64,000 nucleotides of DNA from Hymenobacter negativus (GCF_017571495.1 NZ_JAGETZ010000005.1:62001-126000), one strand, 5' to 3'. Positions 24,514-33,394 are shown, counted from the first letter of the stretch. Numbers and translations: made by a program. The notes: a model not told the origin generated them from the sequence alone.

Positions 24514-24540
24514 GCTTTGTGGGTTGTGATAGTGGAACAG

Positions 24541-24915
24541 CTAGTAAGCCAAGTCTGCTGCTTTGGGGTCGGAGCCGTACAAGTTATCACCTTGGCTGCC
24601 TTCGGTGCAATCCAGCACCAGCAGCCAGATAACGCCGACAAGTGGTATGAAGATGATTAAGGTGAACCAACCGCTCTTCCCAACATCATGCAGCCGCCGG
24701 ACCCCAACGGCGAGGCTGGGAATGAGCATAGCCAAGCTAAATAACTCGGAGATTGCCCCGGAGCCGTCATTCCCTGCCGTACCCAGCACCTTGTCGGCTA
24801 TTGTTGCAGCAATGGCGAAAATGAAACTGAAGAGCGCGAACATCCAGTATTCTTTGCGGCGGGCGCGGCCGGTGAATACGGCGTATTTCTTCAAAGCGAG
24901 TAAAAAGTAATCCAT
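24541..24915 (-). CDS. DUF805 family membrane protein
   Basis: 124 residues with the DUF805 pattern: FTGRARRKEYWMFALFSFIF at the N-terminus, then helices ALFSFIFAIAATIADKVLG, LFSLAMLIPSLAVGVRRLHDVGKSGWF (the invariant VRRLHD-x-GKSGW motif) and LIIFIPLVGVIWLLVLDC, ending GSQGDNLYGSDPK. Inner-membrane protein of unknown function, about the usual 120-residue length. Single gene, convergent with the DAC-domain gene. Confidence 0.95.
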   Translation of the reverse strand: MDYFLLALKKYAVFTGRARRKEYWMFALFSFIFAIAATIADKVLGTAGNDGSGAISELFSLAMLIPSLAVGVRRLHDVGKSGWFTLIIFIPLVGVIWLLVLDCTEGSQGDNLYGSDPKAADLAY

Positions 24916-25064
24916 TATAAAAATCGGGTTGGTTAACTCCTACACGTAATGCTTTTCAGTATTTCCCCGTTTTTAAGATTAGTTTCCGGATTCCACCAGG
25001 CAAACATAAGCCTTCATTGCAGGCCAGTGTGAAACCATTGTTAGAGACTGGAATTAAACAATAA

Positions 25065-25094
25065 AAAAAGGCTGCCCAAATAGGCAGCCTTTTT
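25065..25094 (-). terminator. Intrinsic terminator of the chitinase gene
   Basis: AAAAAGGCTGCC (25065-25076) pairs with GGCAGCCTTTTT (25083-25094), loop CAAATA. On the minus strand the T-run is continuous. It lies 20 bp past the chitinase stop. Confidence 0.85.
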
Positions 25095-25113
25095 CGCTCA
25101 ACTCCAGCGTTGG

Positions 25114-27120
25114 CTACTTCACGAAGCGGCGCGTGGTGGTCTGCTGGTCTCTGGTAACGATGCTAATGGTGTAAATGCCGGCGGGCAGTTCGGCCACATT
25201 TACGGCGCCTTTTGCGAAGGAGCCGCTGGCTACAGGTTTGCCATAAGTATTGAGAATGCGGTACTGGCTGCCGGCCAGTGGAACTTCGGCGCTCAGGTAG
25301 AGCATGTCGATGGCCGGGTTGGGGTAGAGCTCGGCGGCTTGCAGGCTCTTAGCAGTGGTGCTGGAAACTTCCCCGTCCTTGATGGGGGCCGCCATGCGGG
25401 CGGCGCCCTGCTTGGAAATGCGGACCCAGTTGAGGTTGTAGCCGCCGGTCTGGGCGTAGACGCCGAAGTTGTAGGTGCCGGCGTTCACCGTAACGGTTTT
25501 CGAGACGGTGGTCCAGGTCTGCCAGCCGCCGGTGGCCGGCAGGCTCGAGTTGCCGAGCTGGATGGCGCCCGCGTTCAAGTCGGCGGAAATGGTGCCGCCG
25601 CTGGCCCCGCTGGCCACGCGGTACTCCAGGAGGTAAGTGCCGGTGGTGGGGAAGGAGATGGCGTTCCAGACCAGGTAGTCGCCGGCGTCGATGTAGCCCA
25701 TGTCCTGCCCGCCGCCCGTGTCCGAGCAGGCCTCTACGGTCATGCCGTTGTTCACGTTGGCTGCTTCGGCTTCCAACTGCCGGCTAAAACCGGGCGTGCT
25801 ACTGGCCGCAAACGAGACCCAGTTGAGGTTGCAGCCAGTCGAAGCGGCTGCGTGTACGCGCAGGGTCTGAACCCCGGCGGGCAGCGTTACGGTGACAGTA
25901 ACGGTTTGCCAGCTTTGCCAGCTGCCGGTGTTGCCCACGTTGATGCTGCCCAATACGGTGCCGCTGCTGTTGCGCAGTTGCAAGGTGGCGCCGCCAGTGG
26001 CACTGGCCACCCGGAAGCCCACGGTGTAGGTGCCGGCCGTGGCCACGTTCACCCGGTAGTCGAGCCAGTCGCCGGTATCGAAATAGGATACGTTCAGCCC
26101 GCCGCCCGTGTCGGTGGTGGCTTCGGTCTGGGTGCCCGACTGAGCCGAAAAGCTTTCCGCCTGCAAGGTGCCCGGAATAGCCTGCGCGGTGGTCGGGGGC
26201 TGGGTGGTAGTGCGCTGCACCACCACCTGGTTGATGGCCGTGAGCAGGGAGTTGGCGCCGGTGGCATCCTGCGACAGCTCCCAAATCATGATGCCGCTCG
26301 CCTGGTCGAAGGCAAGATTGGTTTTGCTTTTGATGGTGGGAATGCCGTTGTAGCCCACGCCGTTGAATACGTCGGCGTTGGGGCTGGCGCCGCGGGCCAG
26401 CAACTGGGCGTACGACTCCCAGCTGGGCCGGCCGTAGAAGGGCACACCGAGCACGGTTTTGTTGGCGGGTAGGCCGCGGCCCCGCCAGTAGCCAATGGAC
26501 TGCGTGGCGTAGTCGTAAGTAGAGTGGTCGAAGTCGTTGGCGTCGTAGGCCATCAGGTTCAGAAAATCGACGTAGCCGAATACGCTGTTAAGCACGCCGG
26601 CCCCTCCAGTGGCCACCACGGCGGCCGTGAGCAGCTTGCTGCGGCTGTGCATTTCGGTGGACAGTTGCTGCATCAGAGCCGCGTAGTTATTGGCCGAGGT
26701 GCCCGCGTCCGGGTATTCCCAGTCGATGTCGACGCCGTCGAGCCCGTACTGGTTAGCGAAGTTCACCAGATTGGCAACGAAGGTGTTGCGGTAGCCAGCG
26801 TTGCCGCCAATGCTTTCAAAGGCGCTGTCGTCGCCGTTGTTCCAGCCGCCCACCGAAATGAGGACTTTCACGCCGTTGGCATGGGCCGTGGCTACCAAGC
26901 TTTGAAGCTTCGCAGGGTTTTCGATGGCTTGCAGGCCGCCGGTGGCCGTGGGCAGCAGGAAGGCGTAGTTGACGTGGGTAAGCTTGCTGTATTGCACGCT
27001 ATTCACATCGCCGGCCCAAGAGGGCATATAGCCGATGACCCGAAATTGGGCAAATACGGGCCCCGCCGCCAGTAGCAACAGCGCCAGCAGCGCATTCTTA
27101 AAGAAAGACAATGTTTTCAT
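25114..27120 (-). CDS. GH18 chitinase with two CBM6-like domains and T9SS sorting tail
   Basis: 668 residues from the ATG at 27120; signal peptide MKTLSFFKNALLALLLLAAGPVFAQ. The GH18 barrel (about 26-315) carries VLISVGGWNNGD and the catalytic DxxDxDxE in LDGVDIDWEYP, plus FLNLMAYDAND and GIMIWELSQD. Then come two CBM6/35-like jelly-rolls: LQAESFSAQSGTQTE to GCNLNWVSF, and RQLEAEAANVNNGMTVEAC to GYNLNWVRI. The C-terminal T9SS type A domain starts at LYPNP and ends TTTRRFVK. Secreted chitin hydrolase exported by Sec then T9SS. The second CBM is almost identical at DNA level with the one in the GH64 gene upstream. Confidence 0.95.
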   Translation of the reverse strand: MKTLSFFKNALLALLLLAAGPVFAQFRVIGYMPSWAGDVNSVQYSKLTHVNYAFLLPTATGGLQAIENPAKLQSLVATAHANGVKVLISVGGWNNGDDSAFESIGGNAGYRNTFVANLVNFANQYGLDGVDIDWEYPDAGTSANNYAALMQQLSTEMHSRSKLLTAAVVATGGAGVLNSVFGYVDFLNLMAYDANDFDHSTYDYATQSIGYWRGRGLPANKTVLGVPFYGRPSWESYAQLLARGASPNADVFNGVGYNGIPTIKSKTNLAFDQASGIMIWELSQDATGANSLLTAINQVVVQRTTTQPPTTAQAIPGTLQAESFSAQSGTQTEATTDTGGGLNVSYFDTGDWLDYRVNVATAGTYTVGFRVASATGGATLQLRNSSGTVLGSINVGNTGSWQSWQTVTVTVTLPAGVQTLRVHAAASTGCNLNWVSFAASSTPGFSRQLEAEAANVNNGMTVEACSDTGGGQDMGYIDAGDYLVWNAISFPTTGTYLLEYRVASGASGGTISADLNAGAIQLGNSSLPATGGWQTWTTVSKTVTVNAGTYNFGVYAQTGGYNLNWVRISKQGAARMAAPIKDGEVSSTTAKSLQAAELYPNPAIDMLYLSAEVPLAGSQYRILNTYGKPVASGSFAKGAVNVAELPAGIYTISIVTRDQQTTTRRFVK
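25387..25785. repeat. 399-bp CBM6-encoding repeat, copy 1
   Basis: Matches 27535-27933 at a constant offset of 2148 bp with no indels and only two mismatches that I could find (near 25401 and 25422). The flanking sequence diverges at once. Codes for the last CBM and the KQGAARMA linker in both enzymes. The pattern fits recent gene conversion or domain duplication. Confidence 0.85.
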
Positions 27121-27258
27121 AAGGAAGAGGGTTTGAGTGAAAAAAGACAAGTTATAAGCTAATCTAATTATGAACTGACCTACAGTCTGTTGAATTGGAA
27201 CGCACCAGGCTGAGCTGAGGCTGTGAGGTGCCATCCCACATCTGGCAAAAGGAAAAAG

Positions 27259-27287
27259 CGTGGGCAAAGTCACCGACTCTGCCCACG
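27259..27287 (-). terminator. Weak hairpin after the GH64 gene
   Basis: CGTGGGCA (27259-27266) pairs with TGCCCACG (27280-27287) around a 13-nt loop, directly after the GH64 stop on the minus strand. There is a T-rich stretch in that direction but no clean T-run. Confidence 0.45.
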
Positions 27288-27291
27288 GATA

Positions 27292-29502
27292 TTATTTCAC
27301 AAAGCGCACGGTCTGGGCCTGGCCGTCGGCGGTGACCGTGATGGTGTAGATGCCCGGCTTCAGACCCGTTACGTCCACGCCGGCCTCGGCATCCAGCGTG
27401 CCCTGGGCTACCGGTTGCCCCCAGGAATTCATAATCTGAAACTGGCGGCCGGTTAGCGACTGCGCCGAGTATAGCCGCAGGTGGTCTGTGGCCGGGTTGG
27501 GGTAAACTTCTATCGTGCTGTTAGCTGGGGCTGTGGCCGCCATGCGGGCAGCGCCCTGCTTGGAAATGCGAACCCAGTTGAGGTTGTAGCCGCCGGTCTG
27601 GGCGTAGACGCCGAAGTTGTAGGTGCCGGCGTTCACCGTAACGGTTTTCGAGACGGTGGTCCAGGTCTGCCAGCCGCCGGTGGCCGGCAGGCTCGAGTTG
27701 CCGAGCTGGATGGCGCCCGCGTTCAAGTCGGCGGAAATGGTGCCGCCGCTGGCCCCGCTGGCCACGCGGTACTCCAGGAGGTAAGTGCCGGTGGTGGGGA
27801 AGGAGATGGCGTTCCAGACCAGGTAGTCGCCGGCGTCGATGTAGCCCATGTCCTGCCCGCCGCCCGTGTCCGAGCAGGCCTCTACGGTCATGCCGTTGTT
27901 CACGTTGGCTGCTTCGGCTTCCAACTGCCGGCTGAAGGTGGCCGAGGAGGTCTGCACCCGCAGCGAGGTGGCTTTGTCGTTCCAGTTGCCCGTCCCGAGC
28001 GGGTTGTTCACCAAGCAGGTGTTGTTGGCCGTGACGGTGAGCGTGCTTCCGGTGAAGTTGTCGCTTTCGTACAGCACCACCTGATAGCCACTGTTCACGG
28101 TCAGCGAGGAAATGTCGTCGTTGAGAATGCCGCGGGCCTGCAGCGCAGCCAAGTTATAGTCGCCCACAGGCAGGGCCACAGCCGTGCCGGCGTAGTTGCA
28201 GTCCTTGTACATGGTGGCCACGCCGGTGCCACCGCTCTGGCCGGCAAAGCCCCCGAAAGTAGCCACTACCTTGGTCGGCTGTGGCGTTTGGAGTGTGGCC
28301 GACTGGTCGGCCACGTCGTCGTAAGCGAAGCCGTAGGACAGATTATCGACGCTGATGCCGGGCAAGTGCCAGAAGCGGGCGTAGTAGTTCATAGGTGCCG
28401 CGCCGTAGAAAGAGGCAACGTTGTACCAGTTCTGCTGGCCGGGGTTGGTGGTGGTCGTGTTCACGATGTGACGGTTGATGGCGGCCGTCATTTGGGCCTG
28501 CACCACGAGGTCGACGGTCACGTCGCCCACGCCGCTGGCCAGCACGCCCTTGCCCTCAAAGGCCTCCTGCGTAGTGGGCCGGCGCGTGATAATGCCCGTG
28601 CGGCCCGTGAACGCGCCCGACTGGCCCACCACCGTCAGCCGGTCGTTGGCATCGACGCGACCCTTGAAGACTCCCGCATTGCCGGCGTAGAAAATCAAAT
28701 CCTCGTTCTTATACTTGTTCCAAATGGCGTCGATGTAGGGCTTGAAATAGTTGCCGTAGGGGCCCGCCGTGGTGCCGTTGGTGCCGTCGTAGAAGGCCGG
28801 CGTTTTCGAGGGGAAGCTGATGACGCCGGTGGTGTTGTTCACCGTGCCCTGAAATTCGGCGGGCACATTGGCCTTGTAGGCGGCCACAATATCGGCGGCG
28901 GTTTTCAGCTCGCCGGTTTTCTTGTAGTAGCCATTGCCGTACAGTTCCAGGCCCATGGGATAGGCAAAGGCATCGACGCGGGTGGTGTTGCCGAAGAAGC
29001 CGCCCGCGTTATTGGTCAGCTCAATGGTTTCGTAGAGAATGCCCGTGTTAGGGTCGGTTGGGCTCTGGGGGTTGGGCGCAGTGTAGCCCGAAGGCGCCCC
29101 ATTAGCCCCGAAAAAGTAGAAATACAGCTGCTGGCCCCGGGATATGTACACCCGGCAGCCGGCAATGTAGGGCAGCGTAAACGTGCGGTTCGGAATGTTG
29201 CTGAGCCTGGTGAAGCAGGCCGCGTACTTCGAGTTCTGGCCCGGTCCCGTGTTGCCGTTGATGGTGGGCCCGGTCACGGTGTTGTAGCTGCTGCTCATGG
29301 GCAGCACCTGGCTATTGGCGGCGTTTATCCAAACGTGGTTGTTGTTGGGGTCGATGCCCACGATGGCCACGTACAAGTCCGCGTCGGCAAACGGTGAGGT
29401 GTTGTTGATGGTGAACGGGATGGAGCCCTGGGCTTGGCCGAGCCGGGGCAGTAGCGCGCCGAATAAGAAGGCCAGTAGGGAAAACAGCGTAAGCTTTTTC
29501 AT
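27292..29502 (-). CDS. GH64 beta-1,3-glucanase with crystallin-like and CBM6 domains and T9SS tail
   Basis: 736 residues; signal peptide MKKLTLFSLLAFLFGALLPRLGQAQ. Residues about 26-400 match GH64 laminaripentaose-forming beta-1,3-glucanases: IPFTINNTSPFADADLYVAIVG, RVYISRGQQLYFYF, YETIELTNNAGGFFGNTTRVDAFAYP, AFYDGTNGT, IFYAGNAGVFKG, and YARFWHLPGISVDNLSYGFAYDDVADQS. Then a beta/gamma-crystallin-like domain (ATMYKDCNYAGTAVALPVGDY, VVLYESDNFTGSTLTV), a CBM6 nearly identical with the chitinase one, and a T9SS type A tail (VYPNPATDHLRL to QTVRFVK). The natural partner of the chitinase 172 bp downstream for attacking chitin/glucan walls. Confidence 0.93.
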   Translation of the reverse strand: MKKLTLFSLLAFLFGALLPRLGQAQGSIPFTINNTSPFADADLYVAIVGIDPNNNHVWINAANSQVLPMSSSYNTVTGPTINGNTGPGQNSKYAACFTRLSNIPNRTFTLPYIAGCRVYISRGQQLYFYFFGANGAPSGYTAPNPQSPTDPNTGILYETIELTNNAGGFFGNTTRVDAFAYPMGLELYGNGYYKKTGELKTAADIVAAYKANVPAEFQGTVNNTTGVISFPSKTPAFYDGTNGTTAGPYGNYFKPYIDAIWNKYKNEDLIFYAGNAGVFKGRVDANDRLTVVGQSGAFTGRTGIITRRPTTQEAFEGKGVLASGVGDVTVDLVVQAQMTAAINRHIVNTTTTNPGQQNWYNVASFYGAAPMNYYARFWHLPGISVDNLSYGFAYDDVADQSATLQTPQPTKVVATFGGFAGQSGGTGVATMYKDCNYAGTAVALPVGDYNLAALQARGILNDDISSLTVNSGYQVVLYESDNFTGSTLTVTANNTCLVNNPLGTGNWNDKATSLRVQTSSATFSRQLEAEAANVNNGMTVEACSDTGGGQDMGYIDAGDYLVWNAISFPTTGTYLLEYRVASGASGGTISADLNAGAIQLGNSSLPATGGWQTWTTVSKTVTVNAGTYNFGVYAQTGGYNLNWVRISKQGAARMAATAPANSTIEVYPNPATDHLRLYSAQSLTGRQFQIMNSWGQPVAQGTLDAEAGVDVTGLKPGIYTITVTADGQAQTVRFVK
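27535..27933. repeat. 399-bp CBM6-encoding repeat, copy 2
   Basis: Partner of 25387-25785; same orientation, two mismatches seen. Lies in the GH64 gene between the crystallin-like domain and the sorting tail. Confidence 0.85.
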
Positions 29503-30200
29503 AAGGTGTGGGAATTATGGGAAGTGGTGAAAAGGAAAAATCCTGGCCGTCCAGCCAGGGTTGGCAAAAGCAAAAAGTGCGCGCATGGCGCTGCCCGCTG
29601 ACCAAGCCGTCAGCAGCTGGCATGGCAGCCAGGTAGTACCAGTAAATGGGAGATGAGCACCAATTGAGGGGGTGCTTCGAGCCGCAAGCTATGGGCGTTT
29701 TACCGGAAGCAATGCCCCCTGGTTAATCCCAAGTGCCGGTTCTACAGCCTTCTGCACGCTTACTGCACACGCATTTTACTGGGCTTTCGGTAGGAAAGAA
29801 CAATGTCTTTCCTACCCTTTTTGGGCCCGGCATAGCTCTGGCAAATCCAGCTTCTCGCTTAAAAAACAAGCAGACTTCGGATAAAAAACAATCTACTTTT
29901 CATCAAAGGCTTCAAGCTGCCGAAACCGATTGGGCGCTCAGGCAAGAACAACCTTGAAATAGTGCTCTGATTTTCCGCAAAGGATTGTGGTACTAAGAGC
30001 CGGTAAAATGATTCTGCGACTGGTTGGATAAGCGCTACAGTAGCAAGTATTTGTGAAGTGCAAAGACAACCTTCCTCCTGTGCCTTGCGAATACTTTAGC
30101 TCACAGCAGCGCAAGGCTTATTCGGGCCTGTGCTGGCTGCTTTATCGCCATGGCCTTCCCTTATCAGCTTCTGCTGGAAACCGTTTTACCCCACCTGCTC
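29503..30200. other. 698-bp intergenic region, no supported gene
   Basis: Short frames exist on both strands but none shows a start, composition or motif that I trust. AT content is raised around 29790-30050, as expected for promoters of the GH64 gene (minus) and the small-protein pair (plus). No hairpin or repeat family recognised. Confidence 0.5.
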
Positions 30201-30512
30201 ATGGGCAAAGACAAAAAGAAGCACTCGAAAAAAGACCGGGCGTCGGAAGATATTCTGGACGTCGCGGCCGTGTCGCTCAAGAAATTTCGCAAAGTGACCA
30301 AGGAGCTTTCCAAGCTTAGCACTGGCCAGAAAGTAGTGGGCGGCATTGCGCTGGCTGCGGCGGGCCTGGTGTACCTGGCTGCCCATGAATCTCCCGTCAC
30401 ATCCAAACCCAAAGGCCCGGCCGATGACCCTGGCCTCGATGAAGCGCCTGCCCACCGCCACAAGCCAGCAGGCGCCCGCCACCGAAAAAGCGCCAAATCC
30501 CAAGCCGAATAA
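30201..30512 (+). CDS. Small basic single-span membrane protein (twin 1)
   Basis: 103 residues from the ATG at 30201 (MGKDKKKHSKKDR). A Lys-rich N-terminus, an amphipathic stretch (VSLKKFRKVTKELSKLS), then one hydrophobic helix GQKVVGGIALAAAGLVYLAA and a Pro/His/Lys tail. The helix block TGQKVVGGIALAAAGLVYLA is paralogous to TTQKVIGGVALAALGLGYLA in the next gene, 61 bp downstream. Function unknown. The Gly/Ala zipper-like helix suggests a membrane-associated protein. Confidence 0.7.
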   Translation: MGKDKKKHSKKDRASEDILDVAAVSLKKFRKVTKELSKLSTGQKVVGGIALAAAGLVYLAAHESPVTSKPKGPADDPGLDEAPAHRHKPAGARHRKSAKSQAE

Positions 30513-30573
30513 CCCACAGAATCGGGCCTCACGCATACCGCCTGCAGGCAAGTGATTCTAACTGAACCGCACT

Positions 30574-30843
30574 ATGAAAAAGACCAAAGACAAAGCCAAG
30601 AAAAACAAGTCGGCCAAGAAAAGCCTGCTCGGTGGTGCCTCCAAGTCGCTGAAGAAGCTGGGCAAGCGCAAGCTCACTACTACTCAGAAAGTAATAGGCG
30701 GAGTTGCCTTGGCGGCGCTAGGCCTGGGCTATCTGGCCCAGCGCCGCAAAGCCAGCGCTGCACCCACAGCAGTTGATACCCCACCAATTTCTGATGCCGA
30801 AGCCGCCGAGCAAAACCTGGCCGCGCTAGATGCCAACGCCTAG
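30574..30843 (+). CDS. Small basic single-span membrane protein (twin 2)
   Basis: 89 residues, MKKTKDKAKKNKSAKKSLLG at the N-terminus, then LKKLGKRKLTTTQKVIGGVALAALGLGYLAQRRK and an acidic Ala-rich tail. Paralogue of the preceding gene and probably in one operon. The two tails differ: basic and Pro/His in twin 1, acidic in twin 2. Family not recognised. Confidence 0.7.
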   Translation: MKKTKDKAKKNKSAKKSLLGGASKSLKKLGKRKLTTTQKVIGGVALAALGLGYLAQRRKASAAPTAVDTPPISDAEAAEQNLAALDANA

Positions 30844-30919
30844 CAATTCCAGCAATGTAGGGGAACGAAGGGTTGCATGTCTACATCGTTCTTACATACC
30901 TAAGGTCGGCTGAACGCAC

Positions 30920-30959
30920 AAAAAGCCCCGCTACCGAAGCTTCGGTGGCGGGGCTTTTT
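30920..30959. terminator. Bidirectional terminator
   Basis: AAAAAGCCCCGC (30920-30931) pairs with GCGGGGCTTTTT (30948-30959); the interior CCGAAGCTTCGG is itself palindromic and extends the stem apart from one mismatch. A-run on one side and T-run on the other serve both the small-protein pair and the cold-shock gene. Confidence 0.9.
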
Positions 30960-30976
30960 GATGAACCAGTGAGCGG

Positions 30977-31468
30977 CTACTCGGCTGCGGCTACTGCCGG
31001 GGGCGGCGTAGCACCACCTTTTTTCACGCGCACGGCGTTGGGGCCTTTGGCACCCATCTCCACTTCAAAGGTCACTTTGTCGTTCTCGCCAATGGTGATG
31101 CCACCCAAAGCGTTAGCGTGCACAAAAATGCTTTCCTGGCTCTGCGAATCCTTGATAAAGCCGTAGCCTTTCGAGGTGTTGAAGAACGTCACGGTGCCGG
31201 TGCGAGTGGTTTCCTCGGGCTCCCGGTCTTCCTGCTTGGCCACACTGATGCGAATGTCCTCGTCCTTGATGACACGCTTCTTGGTGGGGTCGGGTGGGGT
31301 AGAGGTAATGTTGCCATTCTCATCCACATAAGCAAACATTTCCTCTAGGGCCGCCCCGCTTTTGGCGTTGGCATGGCGCTCGGCTTTGCGCTCTTCTTTC
31401 TCAGTCTTCTTCTTTGCGCGCTTTTTCTCGTTGTCTTTCTTACCAAATGTCTCTTGAGACCTACCCAT
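30977..31468 (-). CDS. Cold-shock domain protein, Bacteroidota type
   Basis: 163 residues. A Lys/Glu-rich N-terminus (MGRSQETFGKKDNEKKRAKKK) and a conserved EEMFAYVDENGNITSTPPDP block precede a C-terminal cold-shock domain (about residues 85-150) with RNP1-type KGYGFIKD and RNP2-type IFVHANAL. This arrangement is the standard Bacteroidota CSD protein. It binds single-stranded RNA or DNA and probably melts secondary structure. Ends with an Ala/Pro tail. Single gene with a strong terminator. Confidence 0.95.
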   Translation of the reverse strand: MGRSQETFGKKDNEKKRAKKKTEKEERKAERHANAKSGAALEEMFAYVDENGNITSTPPDPTKKRVIKDEDIRISVAKQEDREPEETTRTGTVTFFNTSKGYGFIKDSQSQESIFVHANALGGITIGENDKVTFEVEMGAKGPNAVRVKKGGATPPPAVAAAE

Positions 31469-31582
31469 AGTGTTGTGTTGCTAAATCGTTGTGCTGTCAG
31501 CGCCGACGGCGGGCCCGGCAGCGAGCAGCGGAGTGGATTGTTACGAAGATACGCAATATATAAGGTAGAGAGCCAGATTGGT

Positions 31583-32554
31583 CTAGCTTGGGTCGGTCCA
31601 ACGGGTTTTGCGCCAGGTTTCCTGCTGGGCCGGCGTGAGATAAGTCCAGGCTACGAGGCGGCTTTTCTTCTGTCCCTGAGCCATATCGATGGTGCGTACA
31701 TCGGTGGCCCCGGCTGTTTTCAGGGCGCGGTACACGCCGGGGAGCGTCTCTTTTTTCGACACGAGTGAGGTGAACCAGTAGCAGGCACGGGGCCGTCGGC
31801 CGCTCTCCTGCACCATGCGCCGAATGAATGCCGCCTCGCCACCCTCGGTCCACAGCTCAGCGTTTTGCCCGCCAAAGTTCAGAGTGGGCCGGGGGCCGCG
31901 CGCGGTACCCAGGCTGGTGGTTTTGCGCTTAGTCCCCGCGGCTGCCTCGGCTGCCGAGGCGTGGAAGGGCGGGTTGCACATGGTGAGGTCGAACACCTCG
32001 CCGGCCTGGAAAATACCATCGAAAATGCGGGTGCGGGCTGGCTGGAGCCGGCACTCGATGGCCCCGGCCAGCGTGGGATTGGCGGCCTCAATCTGCTGGG
32101 CGGCCCGCACGGCCACCCCGTCAATGTCAGAGCCCACGAAGTGCCAGCCGTATTCCCGCCGGCCAATAATGGGGTAGATGCAGTTAGCCCCCACGCCCAC
32201 GTCAAGCACCGAAATATCCTCGCCCCGGGGCCGCAGACCACCGTTGCTTTCGGCTAATAAATCGGCCAGGTAGTGCACATAATCGGCCCGGCCGGGAATG
32301 GGCGGGCACAGGTAGCCCTTCGGAATATCCCAGTGCTCGATGCCGTAGAACTCCCGCAGCAGGGCCCGGTTGAGGGCTTTCACGGCGGCGGGGTTGGCAA
32401 AATCAATTGATAGGCTGCCGTGCGGGTTGGGCCGCACAAAGGCCGCCAACTCCGGACTGCGCTGGCGGAGCAGCGGAAAATCGTAGGGGGCGCGGTGCGG
32501 GTTGCGGGGGTGCAGTTGGTCTTTTTCGGCGAGCGGAGGAGGGGTCGGGTGCAT
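31583..32554 (-). CDS. rlmF: 23S rRNA (adenine(1618)-N(6))-methyltransferase RlmF
   Basis: 323 residues. RlmF pattern: LHPRNPHRAPYDFPLL, GSLSIDFANPAAVKALNRALL, WDIPKGYLCPPIPGRADYVHYLADLL, SAM site LDVGVGANCIYPIIG, FVGSDID, catalytic NPPF in DLTMCNPPFHAS, and LNFGGQNAELWTEGGEAAFIRRM. Methylates A1618 of 23S rRNA. Seven bases separate it from the preceding minus-strand gene end (32561), so the two may be co-transcribed. Confidence 0.97.
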   Translation of the reverse strand: MHPTPPPLAEKDQLHPRNPHRAPYDFPLLRQRSPELAAFVRPNPHGSLSIDFANPAAVKALNRALLREFYGIEHWDIPKGYLCPPIPGRADYVHYLADLLAESNGGLRPRGEDISVLDVGVGANCIYPIIGRREYGWHFVGSDIDGVAVRAAQQIEAANPTLAGAIECRLQPARTRIFDGIFQAGEVFDLTMCNPPFHASAAEAAAGTKRKTTSLGTARGPRPTLNFGGQNAELWTEGGEAAFIRRMVQESGRRPRACYWFTSLVSKKETLPGVYRALKTAGATDVRTIDMAQGQKKSRLVAWTYLTPAQQETWRKTRWTDPS

Positions 32555-32560
32555 GGCAAT

Positions 32561-33394
32561 TCAGGTGGTTTTGTAGAGGTACCAGCCGTCGCCGAGGGGC
32601 TTGAGTACAATAAGATGGTCAGGGCTCATGGCGGGAAGCTGCGCGGCATCGGGCTGGTAGAGCAGGCCCACCGTGCTGCTCACCTTGCCGCCGATGACGA
32701 ACTCCAGGCAACTGGTGCAGTCGGTTTCGCGGCGCGTCACGCGGCTCAGAAACAGCTTGTGAAGCAGGGCGTTCACGGCGGGGTCGGCGTTGGCAGCCTG
32801 CTCGCGGGCAGCGGCCACGGTATCGGTGGCAAAGTACTGGCCGGCCTGCACCAGGCGCAGCACCTTGCGGAAATCGGCCCGGTTCTTTCGGAAGTGCGCA
32901 GCTATTTCGGCATCGGCGCTGGTCCAGAGGCGCAGGTTGCCTACGGTGAAGGCGTGGCTGGCGTCGGGGTGCTTGCGGTCGTAGTCGGCTACTTCGGCGG
33001 GGGGCATGGCCGCGAGCAGCGCTACCATGGGCGGCCCCAAGTGCGTCATGGCCAGGTTGCGGATGGCGCCAAGCTTCCACCCCCCGGCCTCGCGGCGGAA
33101 GTGCAGATAGAAGTCGCGCCGGGTGGCAGAGTCGCGCAGCTCCACGGCCACTACGGCCATGGCCGAATCCTGGCGCACCAGCTGGCAGGTGCGGCGCAAC
33201 GGCCTCGGAATCTGCTGGCCCAGTGTCTGGTCTTTGGCCTGGCCGGCCACTTCGCAGCAGAGGTAGTCCTTCATGAGCGGCCACCCGGCAGGGGCCACAA
33301 ACTGCTCGGCAATCCGAAGCGGCTCGAGAGGGGCAGGGGCCGCAAGGGCCGCGCTCAGCATCCACAGGCAGAAAAGCAGGAGCAGGTATTTCAT
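32561..33394 (-). CDS. Hypothetical secreted protein
   Basis: 277 residues with a signal peptide (MKYLLLLFCLWMLSAALAAPAP). The mature part has a CCEVAG pair, RDFYLHFRREAGGWKLGAIRNLAMT, a long helical middle (EIAAHFRKNRADFRKVLRLV), TDCTSCLEFVIGGKVSSTVGLLYQP and LIVLKPLGDGWYLYKTT. The two strand-pair segments look like NTF2/DUF-type folds. Not assigned to a family. Four cysteines could form disulfides in the periplasm. Tightly spaced upstream of rlmF. Confidence 0.75.
   Translation of the reverse strand: MKYLLLLFCLWMLSAALAAPAPLEPLRIAEQFVAPAGWPLMKDYLCCEVAGQAKDQTLGQQIPRPLRRTCQLVRQDSAMAVVAVELRDSATRRDFYLHFRREAGGWKLGAIRNLAMTHLGPPMVALLAAMPPAEVADYDRKHPDASHAFTVGNLRLWTSADAEIAAHFRKNRADFRKVLRLVQAGQYFATDTVAAAREQAANADPAVNALLHKLFLSRVTRRETDCTSCLEFVIGGKVSSTVGLLYQPDAAQLPAMSPDHLIVLKPLGDGWYLYKTT

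Noticed and set aside
27481..29397. 638-codon plus-strand frame opposite the GH64 gene
   Set aside because: Shadow frame with Val/Gly/His/Ala bias; it contains the complement of the CBM6 block shared with the chitinase, which explains its open length.
29672..29957. Two short plus-strand frames upstream of the small-protein pair
   Set aside because: Overlapping frames with no motif, poor start context and composition unlike neighbouring genes.
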